Shown in pieces: positions 16,777 to 25,137 of a stretch of 64,000 bases of DNA. The position numbers and the translations under genes are program-made. This stretch comes from Mycobacterium sp. AZCC_0083. GTDB taxonomy: Bacteria; Actinomycetota; Actinomycetes; Mycobacteriales; Mycobacteriaceae. The notes under the pieces were generated by a model that saw only the letters and a program-made list of their open reading frames with translations, was not told the DNA's origin and made no database searches. The stretch is taken from NCBI RefSeq assembly GCF_014202335.1, contig NZ_JACHGP010000012.1:1-64000 (forward strand), given 5' to 3'. Position 1 is the first letter of the stretch. The number at the start of each line of letters is the position of its first letter.

Positions 16777-17871
16777 ATGGAATCGTTCATCCATCTGCGC
16801 AAGGGCACGACGCCGAAGCGACTCCACGCCGACCTCGACGGGCTCAAGGACGACGAGCTGGGCCGCGGCGGGTTCACCGGGCGCACCGCGAACATGTACC
16901 GGCGCAACGACCCCACGGCCTACCGGGTCACCGGTCCCCTGCGCCCCATCGACGTGCTGTCCAGCGAGTTGAAGCCCAGTGACGCCACCGATGCGCACGG
17001 CGGCCCTCTGCTGATGTTCTCCAACGCCGACTGCCAGGTGCTGCTGTCACGGCGCACCGAGCCGATGCCGTTGTTCGTGCGGTACGTCGACGGCGACCTG
17101 CTGACGTTCGTGCACGAGGGCTCAGGCCTGCTGGAGACCGAGTTCGGGCCACTGCGCTACCGCGCGGGCGACTGGGTGTACATCCCGAAGGCGTGCACCT
17201 TCAGGCAAGTACCCGACGATCAGTCGACCTGGCTGATGATCCAGGCCACCGACGAGTTCCGAGTGCCGCCGCCCGGTTCACTGGGCAGGCACTTCCCGTT
17301 CGATCCGTCGCAGGCCGTCATCCCCGAACCGGCACCCATCGATGACGATGGCCGTGACGAATACGAGGTGCGCCTCGTCCACGAGGGTGGCCCGACAACG
17401 CTTCACTACCAACACAACCCGCTCGACGTCGAAGGCTGGCGCGGCGACAACTTCCCGTTCACGTTCAACATCGCCGACTACAACGTCGTCACCTCGGACA
17501 GCGTCCACCTGCCACCGACCGTGCACCTCTTCATGCAGGCCACCGGCGTGTACGTGATGAACTTCCTGCCCAAGCGCGCCGAGGCGGTGGCGGGCACCGA
17601 ACGCACGCCCTGGTATCACCGCAACGTCGACTACGACGAGATCGCGTTCTTCCACGGCGGATCGCTGTACGGAATTCCGATGCCACCCGGGCTGGTATCC
17701 CATGCGCCGCAAGGAGTTCACCACGGGGCACCGGAGAAGGCGCGCGAGCGGGCCAGGCGCAAGTTCGACGACTACTCTCACGTGGACTGGTCGGTGATCG
17801 CCATCGACACCAGGCGCCGGCTCGTGCCGTCCGCCGAGGTTCTCGCCAACGATCTGGGGCAGCACTCGTGA
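16777..17871 (+). CDS. homogentisate 1,2-dioxygenase-like cupin protein
   Basis: A 364-residue protein resembling the homogentisate dioxygenase family, non-heme iron enzymes that open dihydroxylated aromatic rings. The first cupin half ends with LRYRAGDWVYIPKACTFRQV; the second contains the metal region TPWYHRNVDYDEIAFFHGG and later VSHAPQGVHHGAPEKAR. In true homogentisate dioxygenases the iron histidine and glutamate are six residues apart (HRNxxxE); here Asp is at +6 and Glu at +7, so the site is altered and the substrate may differ. Its stop overlaps the next start (GTGA). Confidence 0.75.
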   Translation: MESFIHLRKGTTPKRLHADLDGLKDDELGRGGFTGRTANMYRRNDPTAYRVTGPLRPIDVLSSELKPSDATDAHGGPLLMFSNADCQVLLSRRTEPMPLFVRYVDGDLLTFVHEGSGLLETEFGPLRYRAGDWVYIPKACTFRQVPDDQSTWLMIQATDEFRVPPPGSLGRHFPFDPSQAVIPEPAPIDDDGRDEYEVRLVHEGGPTTLHYQHNPLDVEGWRGDNFPFTFNIADYNVVTSDSVHLPPTVHLFMQATGVYVMNFLPKRAEAVAGTERTPWYHRNVDYDEIAFFHGGSLYGIPMPPGLVSHAPQGVHHGAPEKARERARRKFDDYSHVDWSVIAIDTRRRLVPSAEVLANDLGQHS

Positions 17872-19061
17872 CCACGACCGCCTCCCAGCCCGTCAAGTTC
17901 GACTACGAGCGGATTCCTTATCTGGTTGCCTACCAGAACACTTCGGGTGTGCGCGACGTCTACGGCGGCATCGCCGAGCTGGTCGTGCTGGAGAGCTATC
18001 TGCTGAAGCCGAAGTCCAAACCCTCAAATACGGTGCTCGTATTCATGCACCCGATCGGGGGTGGCGCCTACCTGCCCATGATCAACGCGCTGGCACGGGC
18101 GGGGCACCACGTCATCTACTGCAACAGCCGCTTCCGCGGCACCGACTCGGCGCTGCTGATGGAGAAGGTCGTCGAGGACCTCGGCGAGTGCATCAAGGAC
18201 GCCAAGAACCGGTTGGGGTACGAGAAGGTAGTGCTGGCCGGTTGGAGCGGCGGCGGCTCGCTGTCGGTGTTCTATCAACAGCAGGCGCAGCACCCCACGA
18301 TCACGGCAAGCCCGTCGGGCGACGGACCCGACCTGACCAAGCTCGGGCTGATCCCCGCCGACGGCATCATGCTGCTGGCCGCCCACGTCAGCAGGCACGG
18401 CACCATGACCGAATGGCTGGACGCCTCCATCCTCGACGAGTCCGACCCGAGCAGGCGCGACCCGGAACTGGACCTCTACGACCCGGACAACCCCAATCAG
18501 CCGCCGTACAGCCAGGAATTCCTGGCGCGCTACCGGCAGGCCCAGGTCGACCGCAACAGGCGAATCACCAAGTGGGTCAAGGCCAAACTCGCCGAATTGG
18601 AGGCCGCAGGCCGCCTCAATGAAGAGTTCGCGTTCGTCGTGCACGGCACGATGGCCGACCCGCGCTGGCTGGACCCGACGGTGGATCCGAACGATCGCGC
18701 CCCAGGCAGCTGTTACCTGGGCGATCCTGAGGTGGTGAACAACAGCCCCGTTGGTCTGGCCCGGTTCTGCACGCTGCGCAGTTGGCTGTCGCAGTGGAGC
18801 TACGACGACGCCAACGGCGACGCCGTGGCCTGCGGGCCGGACATCGCGGTGCCCACGCTGGTGATCGGCAACCGGGCGGATGACGCGTGCACGCCGAGCC
18901 ACACACAGCGGCTGTTCAGTGCGATCGGGCATCCTGACAAGGAGATGCACGAGATCCCCGGCGCCAACCACTACTACTCAGGGTCCGATCAGCGCGACAA
19001 GCTGCGCGAGGCCGTCGGGGTGTGCACCGATTGGTTGCACCGGCACGGGTTCTCACTGTGA
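17868..19061 (+). CDS. alpha/beta hydrolase
   Basis: A 397-residue alpha/beta hydrolase. The nucleophile elbow is GWSGGG (about residue 125), an oxyanion-type HPIGGG follows the first strand, and the acid and histidine are likely the aspartate in NRADDACTPSHTQ and the histidine in PGANHYYSG. It overlaps the cupin gene before it and the CoA-transferase after it by 4 bp each. From context it probably cleaves a C-C or ester bond in the ring-fission product, before CoA activation. This role is inferred from position, not from a specific family match. Confidence 0.82.
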   Translation: MTTTASQPVKFDYERIPYLVAYQNTSGVRDVYGGIAELVVLESYLLKPKSKPSNTVLVFMHPIGGGAYLPMINALARAGHHVIYCNSRFRGTDSALLMEKVVEDLGECIKDAKNRLGYEKVVLAGWSGGGSLSVFYQQQAQHPTITASPSGDGPDLTKLGLIPADGIMLLAAHVSRHGTMTEWLDASILDESDPSRRDPELDLYDPDNPNQPPYSQEFLARYRQAQVDRNRRITKWVKAKLAELEAAGRLNEEFAFVVHGTMADPRWLDPTVDPNDRAPGSCYLGDPEVVNNSPVGLARFCTLRSWLSQWSYDDANGDAVACGPDIAVPTLVIGNRADDACTPSHTQRLFSAIGHPDKEMHEIPGANHYYSGSDQRDKLREAVGVCTDWLHRHGFSL

Positions 19062-20263
19062 CCGTGACCGGCCCGTTGGACGGCATCAGGGTGATCGAGG
19101 TCGGCACGCTGATCTCGGGGCCGTTCGCAGGCAGACTGCTCGGTGACATGGGTGCCGAGGTCATCAAGATCGAGCCACCCGGCTCCCCCGACCCGCTGCG
19201 CACCTGGGGCCAGGCCGAACTCGACGGACACCACTTCTTCTGGACGGTGCACGCCAGGAACAAGAAGGCCGCGACACTCAACCTGCGCGAGGCGAAGGGC
19301 CGCGAGCTCTTCCTGGAGCTGGTCGAGCGCTCCGACATCATCGTGGAGAATTTCCGGCCCGGCACGCTGGAGAAGTGGGACCTCGGTTACGACGTTCTGC
19401 GCGAACGCAACCGGGGCATCGTCCTGGTCCGGGTATCCGGCTACGGCCAGACCGGGCCGGAGTCCCACAAGGCCGGGTATGCGTCGGTGGCGGAGGCCGC
19501 CAGCGGACTGCGGCACATGAATGGCTTTCCCGGCGGACCTCCCCCGCGACTGGCGCTGTCGCTGGGCGACAGCCTGGCAGGCATGTTCGCCGTGCAGGGA
19601 GCGCTCGCCGCGTTGTACCGGCGCACCGTCACCGGCGAGGGCCAGGTCGTCGACGCCGCACTCACCGAATCCTGTCTGGCCATCCAGGAATCGACCATCC
19701 CCGACTACGACGTCGGCGGGGTGGTACGCGGACCATCAGGCACCCGGCTGGAGGGCATCGCACCCTCGAACATATACCCAACCGCCGACGGCAGCTGGGT
19801 GGTGATCGCGGCCAATCAGGACACGGTGTTCCGCAGGCTGTGCGCCGCCATGGGCCAACCCGAGCTGGCAGGAGACGACCGGTTCGTCAATCACGTTGCC
19901 CGCGGCCGCAATCAGGATGAGATCGACAAGATCATCGCGGACTGGGCCGTTGAGCGGCAGCCGGACGACATCATCTCGACGCTCAGCGCGGCCGGTGTGA
20001 TCAGCGGTCCGATCAACACCGTCGCCGAGGTGGTCGACGATCCGCAGCTACGATCCCGCGGCATGCTCGCCGACCACTGGGACGAGCGCATCGGGCGCAA
20101 CGTGCTCGGCCCTGGCGTGGTACCGGTGCTGTCCGAGACGCCAGGCACCATTCGTAGCGCCGGCTCATTCGAACCAGGTCAGCACAACGACGAGGTGTAC
20201 CGGCAGCTGCTCGGCAAGTCGGCCGCTGAGCTCGAGACACTGAGGACGGAGGGAGTGGTGTGA
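19058..20263 (+). CDS. CaiB/BaiF (family III) CoA-transferase
   Basis: A 401-residue family III CoA-transferase that moves CoA from a donor thioester to a carboxylic acid. The N-terminus GPLDGIRVIEVGTLISGPFAGRLLGDMGAEVIKIEPPG is diagnostic. Further landmarks are the GYGQTGP loop and LALSLGDSLAGMFAVQGALAALY, where the aspartate is the expected active-site residue. The GTG at 19058 overlaps the preceding stop. In this operon it would activate the acid left after dioxygenase and hydrolase action so that the lyase encoded next can act on a CoA ester. Confidence 0.9.
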   Translation: MTVTGPLDGIRVIEVGTLISGPFAGRLLGDMGAEVIKIEPPGSPDPLRTWGQAELDGHHFFWTVHARNKKAATLNLREAKGRELFLELVERSDIIVENFRPGTLEKWDLGYDVLRERNRGIVLVRVSGYGQTGPESHKAGYASVAEAASGLRHMNGFPGGPPPRLALSLGDSLAGMFAVQGALAALYRRTVTGEGQVVDAALTESCLAIQESTIPDYDVGGVVRGPSGTRLEGIAPSNIYPTADGSWVVIAANQDTVFRRLCAAMGQPELAGDDRFVNHVARGRNQDEIDKIIADWAVERQPDDIISTLSAAGVISGPINTVAEVVDDPQLRSRGMLADHWDERIGRNVLGPGVVPVLSETPGTIRSAGSFEPGQHNDEVYRQLLGKSAAELETLRTEGVV

Positions 20264-21171
20264 ACCTCCCCGATCACGTCACGATGCGCGAGGTCTGCCT
20301 GCGCGACGGGCTGCAGATCGAGGCACCAATCTTGTTGTCCGCCAAGCTCGAACTGCTCGAGGCCGTGGTCGCGACCGGTGTCCGCGAGATCGAGGTCACT
20401 GCATTCGTGTCGCCGTCGAAGGTACCCGCGTTGGCCGATGCAGCGGCGCTGGCCGCCGAACTGCCTCGATTTCGTCAGTCGCATGGCATCGAGTTCTCCG
20501 CGCTAGTGGCCGGGCCCGGCGGAGCGGGTCGAGCCATCGCAGCCGGTATAACCTCGATCGAGTACGTGATCTCGGCCGCCGATGGGCACAGCCAGGCCAA
20601 CGTCGGGCGGTCCACAGCCGACTCCACTCACCTGATCGCCGACATCGCCCGTATCGCGCACGAGAGCGACGGCACCATCGAGGTGATCATCGCGACGGCC
20701 TGGGACTGCCCGTTCGACGGGCCGACCGACCCACTGCGCGTGGTCGACATCGCGACCGCCGCAGTCGAGATCGGTGCCGACCGGGTGGCCATCGCCGACA
20801 CCATCGGGACCACGACGCCACGGCGGGTGACGGCGCTGGTCGAACGTCTCCGACCGGTGATCGGTGAGCTACCGCTCGGCGCTCACTTCCACAACACCCG
20901 CGGCGCAGGACTGGCCAGCGCCTGGGCGGCCGTCGCGGCCGGGGTCACACGGCTGGACTCATCGGTCGGCGGACTGGGCGGCTGCCCGTTCGCGCCCGGC
21001 GCCAGCGGCAACATCGCCACCGAGGATCTGGTGTACATGTTGCGCGACAGCGGCATCGGGGTGGACGTCGACCTTCAGGCGGCGATCCACGCGGCGGACG
21101 TCGCGCGCAGAGTCGTCGGCCACGACCTGCCAAGCGCCCTGCTGCGCGCCGGCGACCGCATCCTGAGCTGA
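20260..21171 (+). CDS. hydroxymethylglutaryl-CoA lyase-like enzyme
   Basis: A 303-residue TIM-barrel lyase of the HMG-CoA lyase/DRE-TIM family. The metal-site start MREVCLRDGLQIE, the FHNTRGAGLASAWAA strand and the catalytic-loop signature SVGGLGGCPFAPGASGNIA with its cysteine are all present. HMG-CoA lyase splits 3-hydroxy-3-methylglutaryl-CoA into acetyl-CoA and acetoacetate; a homologous 3-hydroxyacyl-CoA is equally possible here. It overlaps the CoA-transferase stop by 4 bp, so the two are translationally coupled. Confidence 0.88.
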   Translation: MNLPDHVTMREVCLRDGLQIEAPILLSAKLELLEAVVATGVREIEVTAFVSPSKVPALADAAALAAELPRFRQSHGIEFSALVAGPGGAGRAIAAGITSIEYVISAADGHSQANVGRSTADSTHLIADIARIAHESDGTIEVIIATAWDCPFDGPTDPLRVVDIATAAVEIGADRVAIADTIGTTTPRRVTALVERLRPVIGELPLGAHFHNTRGAGLASAWAAVAAGVTRLDSSVGGLGGCPFAPGASGNIATEDLVYMLRDSGIGVDVDLQAAIHAADVARRVVGHDLPSALLRAGDRILS

Positions 21172-21180
21172 CGCCCGACC

Positions 21181-21798
21181 ATGCCAAGGGATACGTTCAC
21201 CGCGAAGGGCAACCAGACCCGCGAGTCCATCGAACGCGCTGCGCGGAAGCTGTTCGCCGAGCGGGGTTTCCACGGCACCACGCTCGCCGACATCACCTCC
21301 GCCGCGGATAGGTCGACTGCCGTCTTCTACCGCTATTACACCGACAAGGAAGACTTGCTCGCGGTCCTGGCCGAGTCGTTCCTGCGCGACGTCGTCGCGC
21401 CCGCCGGGCTTCGGGTTCACCTCCCCGAGTCCCCCGAGGACACGGAGTTCTTCGTCGCGACGGTAACCGGGTACTGGAACATGTTCAAGCAGAACATCGG
21501 GATCATGGTCGCCGTAGACCAACTCGCCGCCGTCCAGCCGCGATTCGCCGCCCTGCAGAACGAGTTCCGCCGATTCGGTATCGACATCGTGCGGGCTTCG
21601 GTGCTGCGCGCTCAAGAGCAGGGTTACGCCGGGGACGTCGATCCCGAGCACACCGCCGTGGCCATCTCGCTGCTCTTCGAGCGGTTCACCACCGTCTACC
21701 ATCGGCCGGACATCGCTGCTCTCGGGGTGTCCCCCACCGACGAGAGCGCGGTGCGGACGCTGTCGACGATTTGGAAGAAGACGCTGTACGGCTTTTAA
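21181..21798 (+). CDS. TetR family transcriptional regulator
   Basis: A 205-residue regulator with a canonical TetR N-terminus (residues 9-57: TRESIERAARKLFAERGFHGTTLADI, then STAVFYRYYTDKEDLL) and a longer ligand-binding C-terminal domain. It is embedded in the operon, 9 bp after the lyase and 23 bp before the acyl-CoA dehydrogenase, so it probably autoregulates the whole cluster in response to a pathway intermediate. The 16716-16735 palindrome is a candidate site. Confidence 0.87.
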   Translation: MPRDTFTAKGNQTRESIERAARKLFAERGFHGTTLADITSAADRSTAVFYRYYTDKEDLLAVLAESFLRDVVAPAGLRVHLPESPEDTEFFVATVTGYWNMFKQNIGIMVAVDQLAAVQPRFAALQNEFRRFGIDIVRASVLRAQEQGYAGDVDPEHTAVAISLLFERFTTVYHRPDIAALGVSPTDESAVRTLSTIWKKTLYGF

Positions 21799-21821
21799 CC
21801 ACACCAAGGATGGGAATCAGA

Positions 21822-23063
21822 GTGGATTTCGCCCTGCCGGATCACCTTCCGGGCCTGCTCGCCGAGATGGACGCCTTCATCGACGCGGAGATCAAGCCGC
21901 TGGAAGCCGAGAACATGCAGTACTTCGACCGGCGCCGCGAGTTCGCCAGGACCGATCTGGAGAATGGCGGCATCCCGACAAGGGCGTGGGAGGACCTGCT
22001 CGACGAGATGCGCCGCCGCGCCGATGCGGCGGGGTGGCTGCGGTACGGCCTGCCCAAGCAGTTCGGCGGACGCGACGGCACCAATCTGGACATGGCGGTC
22101 ATCCGGGAACACCTGGCGCACAAGGGCCTTGGCCTGCACAACGATCTGCAAGACGAGTCGTCGATCGTCGGCAACTTCCCCCAGGTCATCATGATGGACC
22201 GGTTCGGCACCGACGAACAGAAGGCGCTGTGGTGCGACGCGCTGATCACCGGCGAGCGGTCGATGGCGTTCGGCCTGACCGAGCCCAACCATGGTTCGGA
22301 CGCCACCTGGCTGGAGACGACCGCGGTGGCCGACGGGCAGGACTGGGTGATCAACGGGTCCAAGCGGTGGAACACCGGTGTGCACCGCGCCACCCACGAC
22401 CTGATCTTCGCCCGCACGTCCGGCGTGGCAGGCCAAGCAAGAGGCATCACCGCATTCCTGGTCCCGACCGACGCGCCCGGCTTCACGGTGCCGTATTACT
22501 GGTGGACGTTCAACATGCCGACCGATCACGGTGAGGTGGAGTTGCGCGACGTCCGGGTGCCCGCCGATGCCGTGCTCGGCGAGGTCGACCGTGGGCTCGA
22601 AGTCGGCCAGACGTTCCTGCACGAGAACCGGATTCGGCAGGCCGCAAGCAGCCTCGGTGCCGCGCAGTACTGCATCGACCGCGCGGTGGAGTACGCCTCG
22701 GAGCGGGAGGTGTTCGGCAAGCCGCTTGCGGTCAACCAGGCCGTGCAGTGGCCGCTGGTGGAACTGCAGACCGAGGCGCAGATGGTGCGCCTGCTGGTCT
22801 ACTACGCGGCGACCCACCTGGACTCCAACGCCCACATGGAGGTCAGCGACAAGGTGTCGATGGCGAACTACCGCGCCAACCGGCTGGTCTGCGAGGCCGC
22901 CGACAGGGCCATGCAGGTCCACGGTGGCGTCGGCTACAGCAGGCACGAGCCGTTCGAGCACATCTACCGTCATCACCGCCGGTACCGGATCACCGAGGGA
23001 GCCGAGGAGATCCAGATCCGGCGGGTGGCGCAGCGGATGTTCAAGTTCGGTTCCAAGGCATGA
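21822..23063 (+). CDS. acyl-CoA dehydrogenase (ACAD10/11- and LvaC-like partner)
   Basis: A 413-residue acyl-CoA dehydrogenase. Visible motifs are AFGLTEPNHGSDATWLE in the middle domain, VHGGVGYSRHEPFEHIYRHHR in the C-terminal domain, and RITEGAEEIQIRR, whose glutamate is the expected catalytic base. The GTG at 21822 is preferred because GGGA lies 6 bp upstream and the family usually begins at the equivalent of DFALPDHLPGLL; an ATG at 21810 is possible. It overlaps the kinase-like gene by 4 bp. The same pairing acts on 4-hydroxyacyl-CoAs in the LvaA/LvaC and ACAD10/11 systems. Confidence 0.88.
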   Translation: MDFALPDHLPGLLAEMDAFIDAEIKPLEAENMQYFDRRREFARTDLENGGIPTRAWEDLLDEMRRRADAAGWLRYGLPKQFGGRDGTNLDMAVIREHLAHKGLGLHNDLQDESSIVGNFPQVIMMDRFGTDEQKALWCDALITGERSMAFGLTEPNHGSDATWLETTAVADGQDWVINGSKRWNTGVHRATHDLIFARTSGVAGQARGITAFLVPTDAPGFTVPYYWWTFNMPTDHGEVELRDVRVPADAVLGEVDRGLEVGQTFLHENRIRQAASSLGAAQYCIDRAVEYASEREVFGKPLAVNQAVQWPLVELQTEAQMVRLLVYYAATHLDSNAHMEVSDKVSMANYRANRLVCEAADRAMQVHGGVGYSRHEPFEHIYRHHRRYRITEGAEEIQIRRVAQRMFKFGSKA

Positions 23064-24451
23064 GCGTGATCGATTCCTCCGCTCTCGCAGGCGTACTCGA
23101 GCCCGTGCTTGGCGGCGTCCGAATCGACGACCTGCGGGTGCTGACCGGCGGGGCGAGCCGAGCTACGTGGGCGTTTACGGCGGTCACCGATATCCGGGGC
23201 AAGCGAAGCGACGGGGAATGGCAATCCGGCGGGCGCGAGCTCATCCTCCGGATCGGGCCCCCCGACGAGATTCACGCGGGCATGGAACTCGAGGCGGCGG
23301 CACTGACAAGGGCCGCGGTCAGCGGTGCTCCCGTACCGCACGTCCTGGTCGCCGACGATTCCGCGACCGCACTCGGGAATCCCTACCTCGTCTGCGATTT
23401 CATCGGCGGCGAGACCATCGTCCGCCGCATTCAGCGTGCACTCGACGACGCCTCTCGTGCGTCCCTGCTGACGGAATGTGCTGACGCACTCGCCGCGATC
23501 CACCAGGCGGACCCGTCCGACATCGGACTCAAGGCATCCGAGCCGCTCGACGAGTGGCACGCCCAGCTCGACGAGATGGGCGATACCACGGCAACGTTCG
23601 AATGGGCGTTCCGGTGGCTCGCCGCGAACCGCCCACCAGTGTCACCGAATGTCTTGGTGCACGGTGACTTCCGGATGGGCAACCTCATCATCGACACCGA
23701 CGCCGCGCCGGCCCGACTCGCGGCGGTGCTCGACTGGGAGCTCACCCATATGGGCGAGGTATACGAGGACCTCGCCTGGTTCTGCATCAGGGCGTGGCGG
23801 TTCGGCGCACCTCGCGCATTCGGCGCCGGTGGGCTCGGGTCCATCGAGGACTTTCTGCGTGCCTACGAGCGGGCATCCGGCAGCGCACTGGACCGCGGCG
23901 CGATGCACTGGTGGCTGGTCCTGTCCACGTTGCGCTGGGGCGTCATCTGCCGGTACCAGGCCGAGCGGCACCTGTCGGGCCAGACGCGGTCAGTCGAGCT
24001 GGCCGCCATCGGCAGGCGCGTCTGCGAGACCGAGTTCGACCTTCTGACACTCGTGGCCGGCGGGCAGGAGCGAAGCGACCCGGGGATTGTTGCAGCCCGC
24101 GTCATGACCGGCCTGCACGGCAGACCCACCGCCGCCGAACTGGTCGCGGCCGTGGCCGAATTCCTCGAGACCGACGTGCGGAACGGCACTAGGCCCAATG
24201 GTCGGCTCGCCGACGAAGGTTCAGTCCGCTTTCACGCCCGCGTCGCGGCCAACGTGCTGCGCACCGTCGAACGCGAACTGCTCGACGACACCGCCGCACC
24301 GGAACTGCTCGGCTACCCCGACGAGCGCGAACTCGCCGCGGCGATCCGCAGGGGTGAACTCGACAGCCGCGGCCCCGAACTCCTGCCGGTGCTCCGATCC
24401 CTCGTCCACCACCGACTGGCCGTCGCACACCCCGGCTATGAGCACGAGTAG
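23060..24451 (+). CDS. aminoglycoside-phosphotransferase-fold kinase with C-terminal DUF6285-like domain
   Basis: A 463-residue protein. The N-terminal 340 residues have the APH kinase fold: VLVHGDFRMGNLIID holds the catalytic aspartate and AAVLDWELTHMGE the metal-binding aspartate. The last 125 residues (from about GIVAARVMTGLHGRPTAAELV) look like the small helical DUF6285 domain that often accompanies such kinases, here fused. In levulinate-type pathways the related LvaA kinase phosphorylates a 4-hydroxyacyl-CoA for its dehydrogenase-fold partner. Two loops (encoded near 23196-23221 and 24062-24084) carry copies of the GCGAAGCGA dispersed repeat in different frames. Confidence 0.85.
   Translation: MSVIDSSALAGVLEPVLGGVRIDDLRVLTGGASRATWAFTAVTDIRGKRSDGEWQSGGRELILRIGPPDEIHAGMELEAAALTRAAVSGAPVPHVLVADDSATALGNPYLVCDFIGGETIVRRIQRALDDASRASLLTECADALAAIHQADPSDIGLKASEPLDEWHAQLDEMGDTTATFEWAFRWLAANRPPVSPNVLVHGDFRMGNLIIDTDAAPARLAAVLDWELTHMGEVYEDLAWFCIRAWRFGAPRAFGAGGLGSIEDFLRAYERASGSALDRGAMHWWLVLSTLRWGVICRYQAERHLSGQTRSVELAAIGRRVCETEFDLLTLVAGGQERSDPGIVAARVMTGLHGRPTAAELVAAVAEFLETDVRNGTRPNGRLADEGSVRFHARVAANVLRTVERELLDDTAAPELLGYPDERELAAAIRRGELDSRGPELLPVLRSLVHHRLAVAHPGYEHE
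23196..23221 (+). repeat. copy of dispersed AGCGAAGCGACGGGG repeat inside the kinase gene
   Basis: GGGGCAAGCGAAGCGACGGG followed by GAATGG matches the repeat units in nuoL and at 58691. It is translated as RGKRSDGEW, between two strands of the kinase N-lobe, a position tolerant of insertions. Confidence 0.6.
24062..24084 (+). repeat. copy of dispersed GAGCGAAGCGACCCGGG repeat inside the kinase gene
   Basis: The 23 bases are identical to 46324-46346 in the Rv3168-like gene (core GGAGCGAAGCGACCCGGG). Here they are read as GGQERSDPG at the junction of the kinase and the C-terminal domain, a different frame from the other copy. Confidence 0.65.
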
Positions 24452-24455
24452 GCGC

Positions 24456-25082
24456 TCAGGTCCGCCTGGCTCGCGCCAGCCACGCGGGTTCGTCCACCCT
24501 TGCGCCCACCACCAGGCCAAGCGCTTCCGAGTGCGCCTCCCCCACCACGCCGCGGTAGGTCGTGGTGTCGAGCGCCTCGAGGTCCCAGCCGTCGGCGAAC
24601 GCAGTGCGGATCTGCGCCTCGCTGACCTGTGGCCCGAAGCCACGGCCTGCGTCGGAAAGGGCGAGCACGTGCAAGTACCCGCCAGCCCGCAGGGCGGTAT
24701 GCAGGCTCGCGACGTAGCGGGCCCGGTCGGCGTCGTCGAAGATGTGGAACAGCGCACTGTCGACGATCGTGTCGTAGCCCGGCTCGGCGCCAAGGTTCAT
24801 CGCGTCGGCCACCCCGAAGCGCGCGTCGACCCCCTTTGCCGCAGCGTTCGCGCGGGCCTGTTCGACCGCGCTCGGCGCATAGTCGATGCCAAGCACGTCG
24901 TAGCCAAGACGCGTCAACAAGATCGTGTGCTCACCGAGTCCACAGCCGGCATCGAGCATCCGCCCCCGCAACACCCCGGTCTTCTCGAGTCCGACGATCG
25001 CGGGCTGTGGCTCGCCGATCACCCAAGGCGCAGTGCGGTTTTCGTAGGCTTCGTTGAATCGTTCCCTTGCTGGTGTGCTCAT
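24456..25082 (-). CDS. class I SAM-dependent methyltransferase
   Basis: A 208-residue methyltransferase with the SAM-binding motif I MLDAGCGLGEHTILL, the acidic strand-2 end LGIDYAPSA, and motif II/III regions DTIVDSALFHIFDD and LRAGGYLHVLALSD. The substrate is unknown; small proteins of this type methylate small molecules, including thiols, halides and metalloids. The ATG at 25082 lies just downstream of a SoxR/MerR-type dyad. It is convergent with the kinase gene, with 4 bp between stop codons. Confidence 0.85.
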   Translation of the reverse strand: MSTPARERFNEAYENRTAPWVIGEPQPAIVGLEKTGVLRGRMLDAGCGLGEHTILLTRLGYDVLGIDYAPSAVEQARANAAAKGVDARFGVADAMNLGAEPGYDTIVDSALFHIFDDADRARYVASLHTALRAGGYLHVLALSDAGRGFGPQVSEAQIRTAFADGWDLEALDTTTYRGVVGEAHSEALGLVVGARVDEPAWLARARRT

Positions 25083-25097
25083 GTGTTCCAGTGTGAT

Positions 25098-25117
25098 ACC
25101 TGAACTCGACTTGAGGT
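25098..25117. promoter_or_regulatory. SoxR/MerR-type operator in the methyltransferase promoter
   Basis: ACCTGAACTCGACTTGAGGT is a dyad matching at 7 of 9 positions per arm around CG. It closely resembles the SoxR box CCTCAAGTTAACTTGAGG. On the minus strand a TTGACC -35 element (25115-25120 complement) overlaps its end, the long-spacer layout that MerR-family activators use. No MerR gene lies nearby. Confidence 0.6.
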
Positions 25118-25137
25118 CAAGCAGAAATGGAGAACCC

